This document shows, one piece after another, positions 1 to 9,808 of a stretch of DNA of 64,000 nucleotides. The DNA lies in NCBI GenBank assembly GCA_021521415.1, contig JAIQDT010004248.1, positions 1 to 64,000 of the forward strand. Direction: 5' to 3'. The notes below the pieces were generated by a model. The model searched no databases, had not been told where the DNA came from, and worked only from the letters and a program-made list of their open reading frames with translations. Source of the stretch: Bidens hawaiensis. Taxonomy: Eukaryota > Streptophyta > Magnoliopsida > Asterales > Asteraceae. A program made the translations under genes and the position numbers. Within the stretch, counting starts at the first letter, position 1, and each line of letters starts with the position of its first letter.

Positions 1-1713
1 GTTTGGAGGCTATTCACTGATGGAGCCTCCAACAGCGAAGGGTCCGGCGCAGGCCTCAAACTGGTGGATCCTGATAATCATGAATATACTTATGCTATCA
101 GGTTGGACTTCAAGAGTACCAACAATGAGGCTGAGTATGAAGCCCTGTTGGCTGGTCTGCGCATCGCGCGCAAATTTGGGGTTAAAAGACTAGAGGTGCA
201 TGTTGATTCTTACTTGGTAGCTGCTCAGGTCAACGGCCTATATGACGCCAAGGAGAACACAATGCCTCTGTATCTAGAGCAGGCAAAAAAGCTCGTTGAG
301 CAGTTTGACTTCTTCAGAATCATACACATCTCGCGCAGCGAAAACAAGTCCGCTGACGCGTTGAGTAAAATGGCATCAACTAATTTTGATCACTTTGGCA
401 AAGATGTCAGGGTGGAAGTAATGAGCAGCCCGTCAGTGCAAACGCAATCGGTCCTTGTAATTCATACAACCCCTTCATCCTGGATAACTCCAATAATGGA
501 ATTCCTGAAGGAGGGGAAGTTACCGGACGATCGCGCACAGGCGAGAAAGATAAGACACAAGGCACAGAACTATGAATTACTTGATGGTACATTATATCGG
601 CGCTCTTATCTTGGACCACTCATGAAATGCCTGGATGCTGAAGAAGCAACCTATGTGATTAGGGAGATTCATGAAGGAATCTGTGGAATTCACGCTGGTC
701 CGCGCATGGTGGTTGCCAAGGCGATGAGCTCAGGCTACTATTGGCCAGGCATGTACTTGGATGCGCTAAAAGAAATCCAAAGATGCAAGGCATGTCAGAG
801 CTACGCGCCAAACACCATGCGTCCAAAGAACAACTTGATTCCAGTCACCTCCGCATGGCCTTTCCACAAATGGGCCATTGATATTGTGGGGCCCCTGCCT
901 CAAGCGCAAGGGCGAGTGAAATTTTTGGTAGTGGCGATAGACTATTTCACAAAATGGGTTGAGGCCAAGCCACTAGCAAAAATCACAGCTGAGGCGATGA
1001 AGCAATTTATCTGGAGCCACATCATTTGCCGTTTTGGCCTTCCTATGGAAATTGTGAGCGACAATGGCAAACAATTCACTGACAGGAAGATATCAAGCTG
1101 GCTCAAAGAATTGCACATCAACCAAATCTTCACGTCCGTCTACCACCCTCAGGGGAATGGCCAAGTGGAGCGCGCGAATCAAAGTTTGCTAAATGGGCTG
1201 AAGAAAAGGTTGGAGGGAGAATCCCATTCTTGGGTCGAAGAGTTACCTAATGTCCTGTGGGCGCACAGGACATTAAGCAAAACTAGCAATGGCGAATCCC
1301 CGTTCAGCCTAACCTATGGGACAGAGGCTATGATCCCAGCAGAAATTGGATGCCCATCCCATAGGGTACTCATGATGAGCAAAACTGATAACGAGCGCGA
1401 AAGAAGATTGGACCTTAACTTGCTTGAAGGGCGCAGAGAAGCGGCTATCATTAATGAAGCCAGATACAAGAAAAAGCTGGAAAAATATTATAATCAGCGC
1501 GTTAAAGAGTGCCACTTCAAGAAAAATGATTTTGTCCTTCGAAACAATGAAGCTAGTCGCGCGATACCCCCAGGAAAAATGTCCCCCAATTGGGAGGGAC
1601 CTTATCAAATTTCAGAAGATTTGGGGAAAGGCGCGTACACTTTAAAAGATTTGAATGGAAAAAAGATACCGCGCGCGTGGAACGCGGCACAACTTAGAAA
1701 ATGCTTCATGTAA
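1..1713 (+). CDS. Tat polyprotein C-terminus: archaeal-type RNase H and integrase
   Basis: The frame is open from base 1, so the protein starts outside the window; the first internal Met is at 64 and residues are counted from it. The RNase H part shows an FTDGASN motif (bases 16-36), NNEAEYEALL, VDSYL and SADALS, which supply the acidic active-site residues. Integrase follows with an HHCC zinc site (H203, H210, C241, C244) and a D273, D333, E369 triad with the classic 35-residue D-to-E spacing. The C-terminal part ends in a PRAWNAAQLRK-type tail with no chromodomain. RNase H removes the RNA template and integrase inserts the cDNA into the host chromosome. No stop or frameshift is seen, so this part could still be functional. 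Confidence 0.93.
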   Translation, partial: VWRLFTDGASNSEGSGAGLKLVDPDNHEYTYAIRLDFKSTNNEAEYEALLAGLRIARKFGVKRLEVHVDSYLVAAQVNGLYDAKENTMPLYLEQAKKLVEQFDFFRIIHISRSENKSADALSKMASTNFDHFGKDVRVEVMSSPSVQTQSVLVIHTTPSSWITPIMEFLKEGKLPDDRAQARKIRHKAQNYELLDGTLYRRSYLGPLMKCLDAEEATYVIREIHEGICGIHAGPRMVVAKAMSSGYYWPGMYLDALKEIQRCKACQSYAPNTMRPKNNLIPVTSAWPFHKWAIDIVGPLPQAQGRVKFLVVAIDYFTKWVEAKPLAKITAEAMKQFIWSHIICRFGLPMEIVSDNGKQFTDRKISSWLKELHINQIFTSVYHPQGNGQVERANQSLLNGLKKRLEGESHSWVEELPNVLWAHRTLSKTSNGESPFSLTYGTEAMIPAEIGCPSHRVLMMSKTDNERERRLDLNLLEGRREAAIINEARYKKKLEKYYNQRVKECHFKKNDFVLRNNEASRAIPPGKMSPNWEGPYQISEDLGKGAYTLKDLNGKKIPRAWNAAQLRKCFM

Positions 1714-1762
1714 AAAGTTCAAATATGTAATCAAGGCTTTTAAGCCATCATGAATGATGATT

Positions 1763-1806
1763 CGCGCTATCTTTCAATATTTGTCGCGCTATCTTTCAAT
1801 ATTTGT
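1763..1806 (+). repeat. 22-bp tandem duplication after integrase
   Basis: The unit cgcgctatctttcaatattt plus gt occurs twice head to tail just downstream of the integrase stop. It lies in the untranslated stretch shared by the sense transcript and the convergent antisense gene. Confidence 0.75.
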
Positions 1807-1915
1807 TCTATTACCTTTGCATACATGTTTCACACTTCCTTTATTAATTTGGAACAATATGACAACACTATATTGACTTCAAAGCAACATAAAGCGAAGT
1901 AAAACATACATGCGC

Positions 1916-2060
1916 GAGCCTTAGCTCAAACGCGTTAACGAGTCTTAACTCTAAAACGCCAGGGCCTTAGCCCAAACCTACGAGCCTTAGCTCAAACACG
2001 TTAATGAGTCTTAACTCTAAATACGTCAGGGCATTAGCCCAAAACAAAGAGCCTTAGCTC
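1916..2060. repeat. Array of seven short hairpins with covarying stems
   Basis: Seven 12-nt inverted repeats start at 1916, 1940, 1962, 1982, 2006, 2029 and 2049. They cycle through three stems: GAGC/GCTC, GAGT/ACTC and GGGC/GCCC. All enclose the loop CTTA, except one with ATTA. The higher-order period is 66-67 bp and the ancestral unit about 22 bp. The stems differ from each other but each remains perfectly self-complementary. The array lies between the ends of two convergent coding regions, so a role in 3' end formation or RNA packaging is possible; that is inference. Confidence 0.85.
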
Positions 2061-2576
2061 AAAACACTCACAAACATCCATCTTACATCCCGCGCAGCCT
2101 GATCATAAAAATCCTTAAACACAACTAAGGCAAAGTACAGGCCATATCATGTTAAGGTCTCAGGTCGAGGTCGCGCGCGGAATCATAGTGGATATCTGAG
2201 TAACGCACGCTGACATGTAATGGCTAAACTCATACTTCCATATAAATACCGCGCGACAACGACGCGCAACAAATCAATAATGAAAAGTTAGCGCGCATGT
2301 CAGCATGAGCAAGATACTGCGAAACCACAAACAAAATAGAACAGAGGTTAAGTGAATAATTTCCTTACAACCTTGTTCTTATTTTAACGTGCAAGCATAT
2401 CTTGTATCTACAAAGCAAACATGAAGAGATGAATGGAAATGCGCAAGATGAAAGAAGGAGAAAACAGGTTTCATTCCATTGCATTGAAATTTACAAGTAT
2501 GATGAGTTACAAATTACAAGTACAAAAGCAAAAAAATAAAAAAAAAATAAATATACAAAATTTGATGAAGGGCTTC

Positions 2577-5275
2577 TCAAGTCTCCACGTCGACGTCAGC
2601 CGCTTCATCACCCTCATCATCTCCCGCAGCATCTGGCGCAGTCTGCTCCTCATCCCCGAACTGACCATAGTCAAGTTCTTCCTCCTCATTGGAGTCTTCG
2701 ATCACAACGGTGTCAGGAGCAGATTCTTTCGCCGCGCCAGAGCCGCTGGCAGGGGCAACATCCCCCGCGCCACCATCATCGCCACCAGCCCTCTCGCATT
2801 CATCAAGCAACTTCTTTAGCGCGCCGAGGTCGGGCTGGTCAGCAAGCGCAGCTATCTGTAAATCATTAGAAAAGTAATGAGTACAAAACACTTAGAAAAG
2901 TTAGTCAAGTAAAACTCATTAAAATCAAGGTACCTGCATAAGGATGGGGATGAGAGTATTCATATACTTTTCCCCCACCGCGGCCATGTCCGCGCAGGCC
3001 GCGTCGCTCTTGTAAGGGTACTCGGATGGGTTCTTCTTCAACATGCCATAGTCATACCCATCCGTAAACCCTTCAGCTCGGCCCACCAAGCGCGCGGCGG
3101 CATTGCAGTCCATCACAAGGGCTTGAAACTCGGCGGAATATTTCATCGCCAAAGCGCAGCGAGCCATGCCCTGTGACACCAGCCATTGGCGATCCTGCGC
3201 GAGGCCAGCAACAGACGTCTCGAGGGCAGGAACCTGAGAGTTTAATAACTCAACAGTTTCCTTAGTCTTTTTTAGTTCCTCCTTATCAGACGCTGCTGCC
3301 GCCAAAATTTTTTCTTTCTCCGCCTGCGCAGCACCAAGTGCTTCCTGGCTAGACGCCGCCGTCGCCAAGGCCTCATCTCTATCGGCCTGCGCGGCCGCCA
3401 AATCCCTTTTCAGGCGCGCAACCTCGCTCTCCAGTGATGATTTCTCAGTGATACTCTGGACGATAGCTTGGTCACGCGCCTCGGCCTGCTGTTCCAAGAC
3501 ACGCACTCTGCGCGCGTACTTGGCAACTTCGGCCTCCGCCAACTGCTGCTTCTCCCGCGCAGCTTGGAGCTCATGCCCGCGCTTGATGTATGCGGTGTTG
3601 GCACTTGCTCGGTTTTCACTGAGCTCCGCCTGGAGTTTCTCAGCTCGCGCGCGAGCATCAGACAGGTTCCAGGCGGTCACCTTAGCCTCTCGCTGGGCTT
3701 CCACAAGAGCGTCGCGTACTTTAATATAATCACGACGAAGCTCTTGGGAAGCAGCGAAGAAAGCCGACCCAGCGAAAACATGGTCGTTCAGCAAGTCCGC
3801 GCGGGTGCGCTCCTCCTGATACCTCCTTTCAGTAGGAGGCACGGCATGAGCCCAGAAGTCCTCGCATACGCCCATGGATTGAAAGGAACTCTCTTCATTA
3901 ATATTCCATCTCGGGCGGTAAACGTGGTCACCTTCCTGCAAAACACAAGAAAAGTTCTAAGTCATAAAACATAATGTTCTAAGTCATAAAACATGCTTAT
4001 ATGGAGGTACGCGCAGCGGACCAACAAATCAATACATACCTGCGGGGATGAAGCAGAAAAGTCAGCGCCAGCCCCACCAGAAGTCTGCGCTGGGAACACT
4101 TGCGGCATCGCAGGGCTGGCGCGGTCTCCCAAGGAGTCTTCAGCTTGAACCCCCTCGTCCTCCTCATCTTCTTCAACAGGCCTATTCTCCTGCGACCTGG
4201 AAGGCTCCAAACCAGCCTCGCGGGGAGGGCTGCGTGCAGGAGGAGGCGAGGGAGGTCTCGACGCCGCCAGTTCGGCGCGCAATACGGTTTCCTGCTCCTT
4301 GGTAATCCCAATAAGGGGAGACTCAGCACTAGCAGGAGCAGGACCAGAACCAGCGGCGCCGGCAGCGGCGCCATGAGTATCACCAGCAACTGTTGCGCCA
4401 GCTACAACTCCTATGAACAAATAAACAAGGAAAAATGGTTTATGACTGACTCCAAAGGGAAAAATAAAGAAGACAAGTGTGCAAAACATACCTTGGCGCA
4501 ATTCTGTTCGCGCGGCGAACATCGCCATAAAATTCATTCTACCCTTTTCAGAGGGTAGAACAGGGGACGCAGCCTCGGCATCTTGTGGCGCCTGTGGCTC
4601 ATCTCCTACCGTCGCCGGTTCTGCAAACATTCAAAGGAGGAAAGGTTTAATAACGATTCAGCCAGATGAAGATAAGCAAAGTATACCTGTTGCAGGCGCG
4701 GCACTGCTTCTCTCTTCAGCCGCGCGAACGGAGGAGGCGACGCCCCCATACCTCAAGTGGACAGGAGGCCTGCCCACTCTCACAGGCAAGGAAGCTAAAG
4801 AAACCTTGGTGGTAAACACCTGGGTTTCCTTTGGTCCCTTCGTTTGAGCATGGGGATGAGCGACAGGGGTGTCATCTTTCTTCTGTTTCTTACTGGCCCC
4901 TGCGCCAGATTTCCCCTTAGCTTTGCGCTTTAGTAGGGGCGCCTCCTCTTCCTCCTCCTCCTCTTCCGCGAGCTCTAGCTCGTAGTTTTCAAGCGCATCT
5001 ACAAAAACAACCAACAGAACTGTTAATAAACTTGGATATTCTAAAGGAATGAGCATAAGTGCGAAGGCTTACCAGGCGCGTCACCGTCAAAGTCAAAATC
5101 CAGATCCACTGGGATGAACATGTCATCGAAGCGATCCGGGAAACCAACCTCCCCAGCGCCAAGTTCGACGGAGCCGCCCTCCACATGTTCATCATAAGCG
5201 GCAAGGATGTAATCCTTGGTGACTGCGCAAAGACAAGTTAAATGATATCAGCAAAAGAACGATGTTCGCGCAAAA

Positions 5276-5317
<42 letters not shown>

Positions 5318-6150
5318 ATACACAACCCGTCGACTTGGATAACGGGCTCAAGCGCGCTGTCGGCCCAGAGCCTGCTCATGCCGACCCCAACCAGCGCCTC
5401 CTCGCAAATTTTCTTCGCGGGGGATGGTTCGGCGGTCAGTTTCTTAACCCATGCGCCAGTTGGGTTCTTGAGGACACCCTCATCCGCAGGCGCAGAAGTG
5501 ATAGAGCGCATGGTCATACGGATGGGGATCACACCGGCCCTAATGTAAAAAAACCTCTCAGACCAGTCATGAAGGCTCTTGAATGAAACAGTGGAGCACT
5601 TCACCTTCTGACTGCGAGGAATAAAGGAGATCCAATTGTCTTGGATCTTGGCCTTATAAAAATACTGAAAGCGCCGAGGAGTGGGTTCCTCGCGCTGGGA
5701 TTTGCACATGAACTCAAAGTGAGTCACGCGCACGAGTCCAAACGGATGGACTTGGGATATATGAATCCCATAGAACTTCAGCAGTGCACCCACAAACCTT
5801 GTCATCGGGAGACGAAGGTTGCAGTGGGTGAAAAAGTGGCTATATAGGGATATATAGCCGGCAGGCGGGTCCGCCGCCGTTTGCCCGGACCTAGGCAACA
5901 TGCAGCCAAACAGGGTGGGAAAGCCCTGAGAGGTGATGAGGTGGTCGAGATCTGCCTGCTTCAATTTGCAGGGGATTTCATTCCACCTTTTGGTGGCCTT
6001 GGTCCTCCCTACTTCCTCCGATGTGGTCTCAACAACCTTCTTCCCCTTCCCCTTTTGCTTCAATGTCGACATCACCACAGATTTCACACGGCGTCTTCGA
6101 GAGGCAACGGAGGTGATTGAAGGGCTAGACGAGTATGAACTATCAGACAT
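2577..6150 (-). CDS. Antisense seven-exon gene of the Tat element (gypsy-type domain plus coiled coil)
   Basis: Start codon at 6150. Exons on the minus strand: 6150-5322, 5222-5073, 4998-4687, 4620-4492, 4410-4040, 3935-2934 and 2855-2577. Introns are 66-104 bp, all GT-AG, with donors such as GTATGT and GTAAGC and acceptors such as TTTTGCAG. Exon lengths sum to 3072 bases, giving 1023 residues and a stop with no internal stop. Exon 1 (residues 1-276) holds a Ser-rich start and a globular domain resembling the plant 'putative gypsy type transposon' family (PF04195-like). Exon 3 has a Glu run and a Lys/Arg-rich, nuclear-signal-like stretch. Exon 5 is Pro/Ala-rich and acidic. Exon 6 is a coiled coil over roughly 200 residues. 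Exon 7 is an acidic tail. The function is unknown. Splice sites were chosen by eye, but every junction keeps the frame. Confidence 0.85.
5272..5316. repeat. Poly(A)/poly(T) tract in intron 1 of the antisense gene
   Basis: An almost pure run of A on the plus strand, which reads as poly(T) on the antisense transcript. It begins directly after the intron 1 donor (GTATGT at 5321-5316) and fills nearly half of that 99-bp intron. Plant introns favour U-rich sequence, so it may help splicing, but its length will be unstable. Confidence 0.85.
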
Positions 6151-6270
6151 ACAACTGCAATAGCCGATAATCGAGGATTCGAATCGATATAAACACTCAA
6201 ATCAGAATGTGAAAGCAGAAACTTGAATTTTAGCAACAATGAAGATGAAGATAAAAATTTCCTAAGGGCC

Positions 6271-6282
6271 TGCTTTTATAGG
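6271..6282 (-). promoter_or_regulatory. TATA box of the antisense gene
   Basis: On the minus strand the sequence reads CCTATAAAAGCA, about 120 bp upstream of the start codon at 6150. This is a normal plant TATA-to-ATG distance. It implies the antisense gene has its own promoter rather than depending on the LTR, which would drive transcription the other way. Confidence 0.7.
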
Positions 6283-6318
6283 CCCAGGAGAGAGAAATGT
6301 GGCAGCTGATCGGATTTC

Positions 6319-6493
6319 ACGCGCCCCCACTCGCAGGGGCAAGCCAACGAAGGCGCGACACGTGTCCCTAACAGCTGTGTGAGGGGACATAAAGATGTAA
6401 CCGACCTGCCACGGAACAGAGACGCGCCCCCACTCGCAGGTACTAACCAATGCGAGTGCGACACGTGTTCAAGACAGCTGTGTGAGGGGACAT
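6319..6493 (-). promoter_or_regulatory. Duplicated 72-bp promoter module with ACGTG cores
   Basis: Two similar copies lie at 6319-6390 and 6422-6493, offset by 103 bp. They share ACGCGCCCCCACTCGCAG at one end, a central GACACGTGT and CAGCTGTGTGAGGGGACAT at the other end. ACGTG is the core of plant G-box and ABRE elements, and CAGCTG is an E-box-like palindrome. The pair sits just upstream of the antisense TATA box, so an enhancer role for that gene is likely (inference). Confidence 0.65.
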
Positions 6494-6715
6494 GAAAGGC
6501 AACTGTAGCACCTCGAGCACACGAAACGTCTGACACGTTAACGGCGCACGTCATCACCAACCAACCACGTGTTTGGACCTTTCGTTTTCAACCAAATGGA
6601 TAGAACTTCGCGCGACGATGGAAACAACCAAGAAAACGACAAAACCCCCTTTAAAAGGACAATTCAGTGAGTCTAATATCTATCTTACCGCGCTCGCGCA
6701 AGATAAGACACACAT

Positions 6716-6730
6716 TAGACTGGGGGGGCT
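6716..6730 (+). other. Polypurine tract of element A
   Basis: A G-run (actggggggg) directly precedes the start of the 3' LTR at 6731. Such tracts prime plus-strand DNA synthesis in LTR retrotransposons. Confidence 0.75.
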
Positions 6731-6853
6731 TGAAGAGGTATGTACCCGCCTCAACACCAAGCAAGGCGGGTCAACCCACAAGATAAAGACATTATGAAGG
6801 CACAAAGCCAAAACCCAGGCGCATGGCGCATACAAAACATGCTCAGGCATCAT

Positions 6854-6995
6854 ATGCTCGCGCATCACATATGCGCGCGGCGCATCAACGCGCGGCGCAT
6901 ATCACATGCTCTTGCACATCACATATGCTCGCGCGTCACATATGCGCGTGGCGCACCAGCGCGCGGCGCATATCACACGCTCATGCATATCACAC
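6854..6995 (+). repeat. 71-bp tandem duplication in the LTR, GCGC-rich
   Basis: Two copies (6854-6924 and 6925-6995) start ATGCTCGCGC and contain CACATATGCGCG and GCGCGCGGCGCATATCACA. They differ at a few positions. They lie in the U3 part of the LTR, upstream of the TATA box, where duplicated modules often act as enhancers. Confidence 0.75.
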
Positions 6996-7341
6996 CTGCA
7001 CATGAAATATCTGCGCGTGAGAATAAAAAGAAGACTTCGCGCATCCTCAGGATGGGCGCATATCACACGTGCACATAATCAACCTCGTCCTTATCCAAAT
7101 CAGGATTAGGGCAACCTTGATTGTGCACGTCAGACAATCTTCCAGAAGGCATCTTTTTAAGGAGTAAGAATATGCTGATGTTGACAGCTGCCAAATGAAA
7201 GGTCGACAACTCAGCATGACACCTGTGCTACCACATGATTACAACCAACGAGAAAGCGCCAGGTGTCCCAGAGGACACGTGGCGCAGTGCGATTGGAGGA
7301 GGCCAACGAGGCTGAGCCCAACCAGTGGAAACCCTAGCACT

Positions 7342-7348
7342 ATAAAAC
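7342..7348 (+). promoter_or_regulatory. TATA box in the LTR of element A
   Basis: TATAAAA within the context agcactataaaacagc, about 390 bp before the LTR end. It is the likely promoter core for genomic transcription of the element. Confidence 0.6.
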
Positions 7349-7733
7349 AGCATCAACTCCACTTTGATGACACATTCACACTCAATCATTGACAGTTACA
7401 AGCAGTGATATCACATTCAATCATATTGAATTATATTCACTCACAGTCAGTTACAGAAAACACACAGTCACACAATCAAGAGTATTCAGCGATTCAGCAA
7501 TACTCTTGAGATTCACTGACTCACACATTATTATCTTCTCCACAAAGATACTGATTCTCACGCCGGAGGGTTACCCCAAAGAGGACCCCTCTGTCCCTTT
7601 CTGAGGGGTAAGTAACGGCGCTGTTCATTTTGTAGGTGGAAGAACACGGATCCAGAAGAACCATCGGTGAAACAGTTTAATCATACCCGAGGAAAGTAGA
7701 TCTGCTACCAGTGAGTAGATCCACGTTTCTTCA

Positions 7734-9055
7734 ATCGTGTCAAATATGGACATTAGTGGACCACGGGGATTCATAGAAGACAATCAGGCATCCACAAAAT
7801 GATGGACATGAATTTAGTATTTTTGATGTTTAAAACGTTTAAAACTAGTGAACCTTTTAAAAACATTTAATTCAAAGTCACAGATCTATGGTTTACCATA
7901 TCATGTAAATGGCGTAACATCTTGGATTAAAAAGTGTGAGGCGAACAAAAACAAGGATGTCCTCAGCCAAGGCGAGCAGCGAAAAGCGTTAAAGCGAACG
8001 CTTTTGAACACGAAACGACCGTATTTTAAGAAATATTTAATTATTTTATAAGCCACAAATTATATACAAACCACGTGATAATATATATTAACGTCTAAAA
8101 CATCAACACATATATATCTCAAAATTCCAAAAGTAGTGTAGAACAATTTTTCAAGTACCACATTACTCGTTCAAAATATTAAAGTAGCATAAAAATAAGT
8201 TATCGAGTACCAAATTACTTGAAAATTTTTCAAAAAAAAAAAAAAACTACTCTAAAGTGTTTCAACTTTCATACGTTTATGCCAAATGTGAAAAATCTCA
8301 AAATGATTAACTAGTTCAAGTGACTCGTGTGACTTCTTGAGAAAACTTCGTAATAATAACATGACGGATATGTGATAATTTTTACACCACATTTCCATAT
8401 CTTACAAGCATCTTTTTTTTTTGTGTGATTGGCTATCATCTTACTATTATATTAAAGCAAGACCATGTAGACACATGTCATCTTTTTAAAATGTTTACAT
8501 AGGATAACACATATTTTCAAAATTAAACCATATTTAAATCTATTAAATTAATATGCTATATTTATTATTATTATTATTTTTAAAATTCCTGAATTAAATT
8601 TTTATTAACTCTCATTTAATCGTGATTGCCAAAATAAAATAAAATGCTTAATGTTTATTTATTTATTACGTCTTTTAAACTAATTTTTAAAATACTTTAT
8701 TTCAAAATATTATTATTATAAAGATCCATTTGATTTGTGTAAAACAACTAACATATGGTTAATCTATTTAAAGTCTATTTTCAAGTGTTTGTATATCTAA
8801 ATACACAGAATTTGCCTTCTATGAAAATTTAGTTAAGCTTAACTTGATTCTTAATTTATTTACCATTTTAAAATTAAAGTTATCATTTCGTACCATTAAA
8901 TTGTATATAAACATCTTTTTTATTGATGTTATATTTTTTATTCAGCCCGTGTATTACACGTACTAACCTAGTACTTTATAAATATGAAAAACCAGTGTAT
9001 ACCCGACGTTGCTTCGGAGCAAGTCAGTAAAACCCGAGCAATAGTATGTCGGTCG
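7734..9055. other. AT-rich DNA with no recognised gene
   Basis: I see no coding region or mobile-element ends here. The sequence is AT-rich with short homopolymers and contains a small dyad, cccgtgtattacacg, near 8946. Confidence 0.5.
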
Positions 9056-9573
9056 TAAGAGTTGAGGCGGTAAGTTGACTCGAATTCAGTTGGTTTCGGT
9101 TACGTATTTTATTGTACCTGAACTAAACCAAAATAAAAACAAAAAATAATAAAAGGTAGGCCACTGGGGTGGCGTCGGTCGGTAAAACTCGGGCGCTGGT
9201 AAAACTTGATTGTTGTCGATCCCGAGTGTAAAGTGTTGAGGCAGTGAGTCTATGCAAATCTGGTTGATTTCTGTCACGTTCGTCACGGTAACGGAACTAA
9301 AAAAAAAACAAACCAACAAAATCGGCATTCGGTAGGTTTTCTTTATGTTTGTTACGATACATAAACTAAAACAAAATGCGTTGAGTCTATTCGAATTCGG
9401 CTGGTTTCCGTCACGTTTGTTACGGTACCGAAACTAAAATAAAACAAAACAAAAAACAAAAGTGATATTCAGTCGGTTTTACAGTACTGTAATTAAAACA
9501 AAACATAAAATAAACTTGAAAGATGGTTGGTTTCTTTTCGTTTTATCGAAACTAAAACAAACCAAAAAAAAAA
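9056..9573. repeat. Degenerate tandem repeat, units of about 145-175 bp
   Basis: About five diverged units recur. The first three begin with gttgag (9061, 9235, 9380). Units share a gaattc/ggttggttt-type segment, a gtcacgtttgttacggta-type segment, and an end of the form gaactaaaacaaaac. The last two units are shortened. I see no coding capacity. Confidence 0.6.
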
Positions 9574-9808
9574 CAAAAGAAAGAAAACACATTGACCAAT
9601 AAGGTGCCGTGAAGCGGCCCAATCAAGACTTTACGGCCCCAAACTTCTTGATTGTATTATTATTATTATAACAGTCTCATTAGTTTTAAAATATTAAAAA
9701 TTAGTCGTCTAGCATTTTTTAAGTTTGAAAAAAAGTTACCGATAAATAGTTTAAAATAGAAAAAGCTTGCACAATAGTAACTTAACTATTCTAAACTTTT
9801 TTTTATTA

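Larger units (their letters stand above)
1..7733 (+). mobile_element. Tat-type Ty3/gypsy retrotransposon A, 3' part
   Basis: The element enters from outside the window. Visible parts in order are an archaeal-type RNase H and integrase frame, a hairpin array, a complete antisense gene, a polypurine tract and the 3' LTR. The second RNase H directly before integrase, together with a gene on the opposite strand between integrase and the 3' LTR, is the known layout of Tat/Grande-like elements. The 5' LTR, gag, protease and reverse transcriptase lie off the left edge. The reading frames are unbroken, and the sequence is rich in CGCG words compared with the AT-rich DNA to its right, which suggests a fairly recent insertion (inference). 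Confidence 0.88.
6731..7733 (+). mobile_element. 3' LTR of element A
   Basis: The LTR begins TGAAGA straight after the polypurine tract and ends TCTTCA, a perfect 6-bp inverted terminal repeat, giving 1003 bp. A TATA box lies at 7342-7348. The 5' LTR is outside the window, so the ends cannot be checked by comparison. The five bases after it (atcgt, 7734-7738) are the expected TSD. Confidence 0.75.

Noticed and set aside
1916..2060. CRISPR-like array
   Set aside because: The spacing is regular, but the units are adjacent short hairpins, the spacers are themselves repeated, and the DNA is plant nuclear.
3448..3974. Plus-strand open frames across the coiled-coil exon
   Set aside because: They mirror the Ala/Glu/Arg-rich coiled-coil exon on the minus strand, which has splice sites and consistent phase. 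The plus frames have no such support.
4048..4847. Plus-strand open frames opposite exons 3-5 of the antisense gene
   Set aside because: They arise from GC-rich coding sequence on the other strand and cross its introns without any motif.
5272..5316. Poly(A) tail of a retrogene or LINE
   Set aside because: It lies inside an intron with intact splice sites and no LINE sequence precedes it.
6740..7109. Plus-strand His/Ala-rich peptides in the LTR
   Set aside because: Products of the 71-bp tandem repeat in non-coding LTR sequence.
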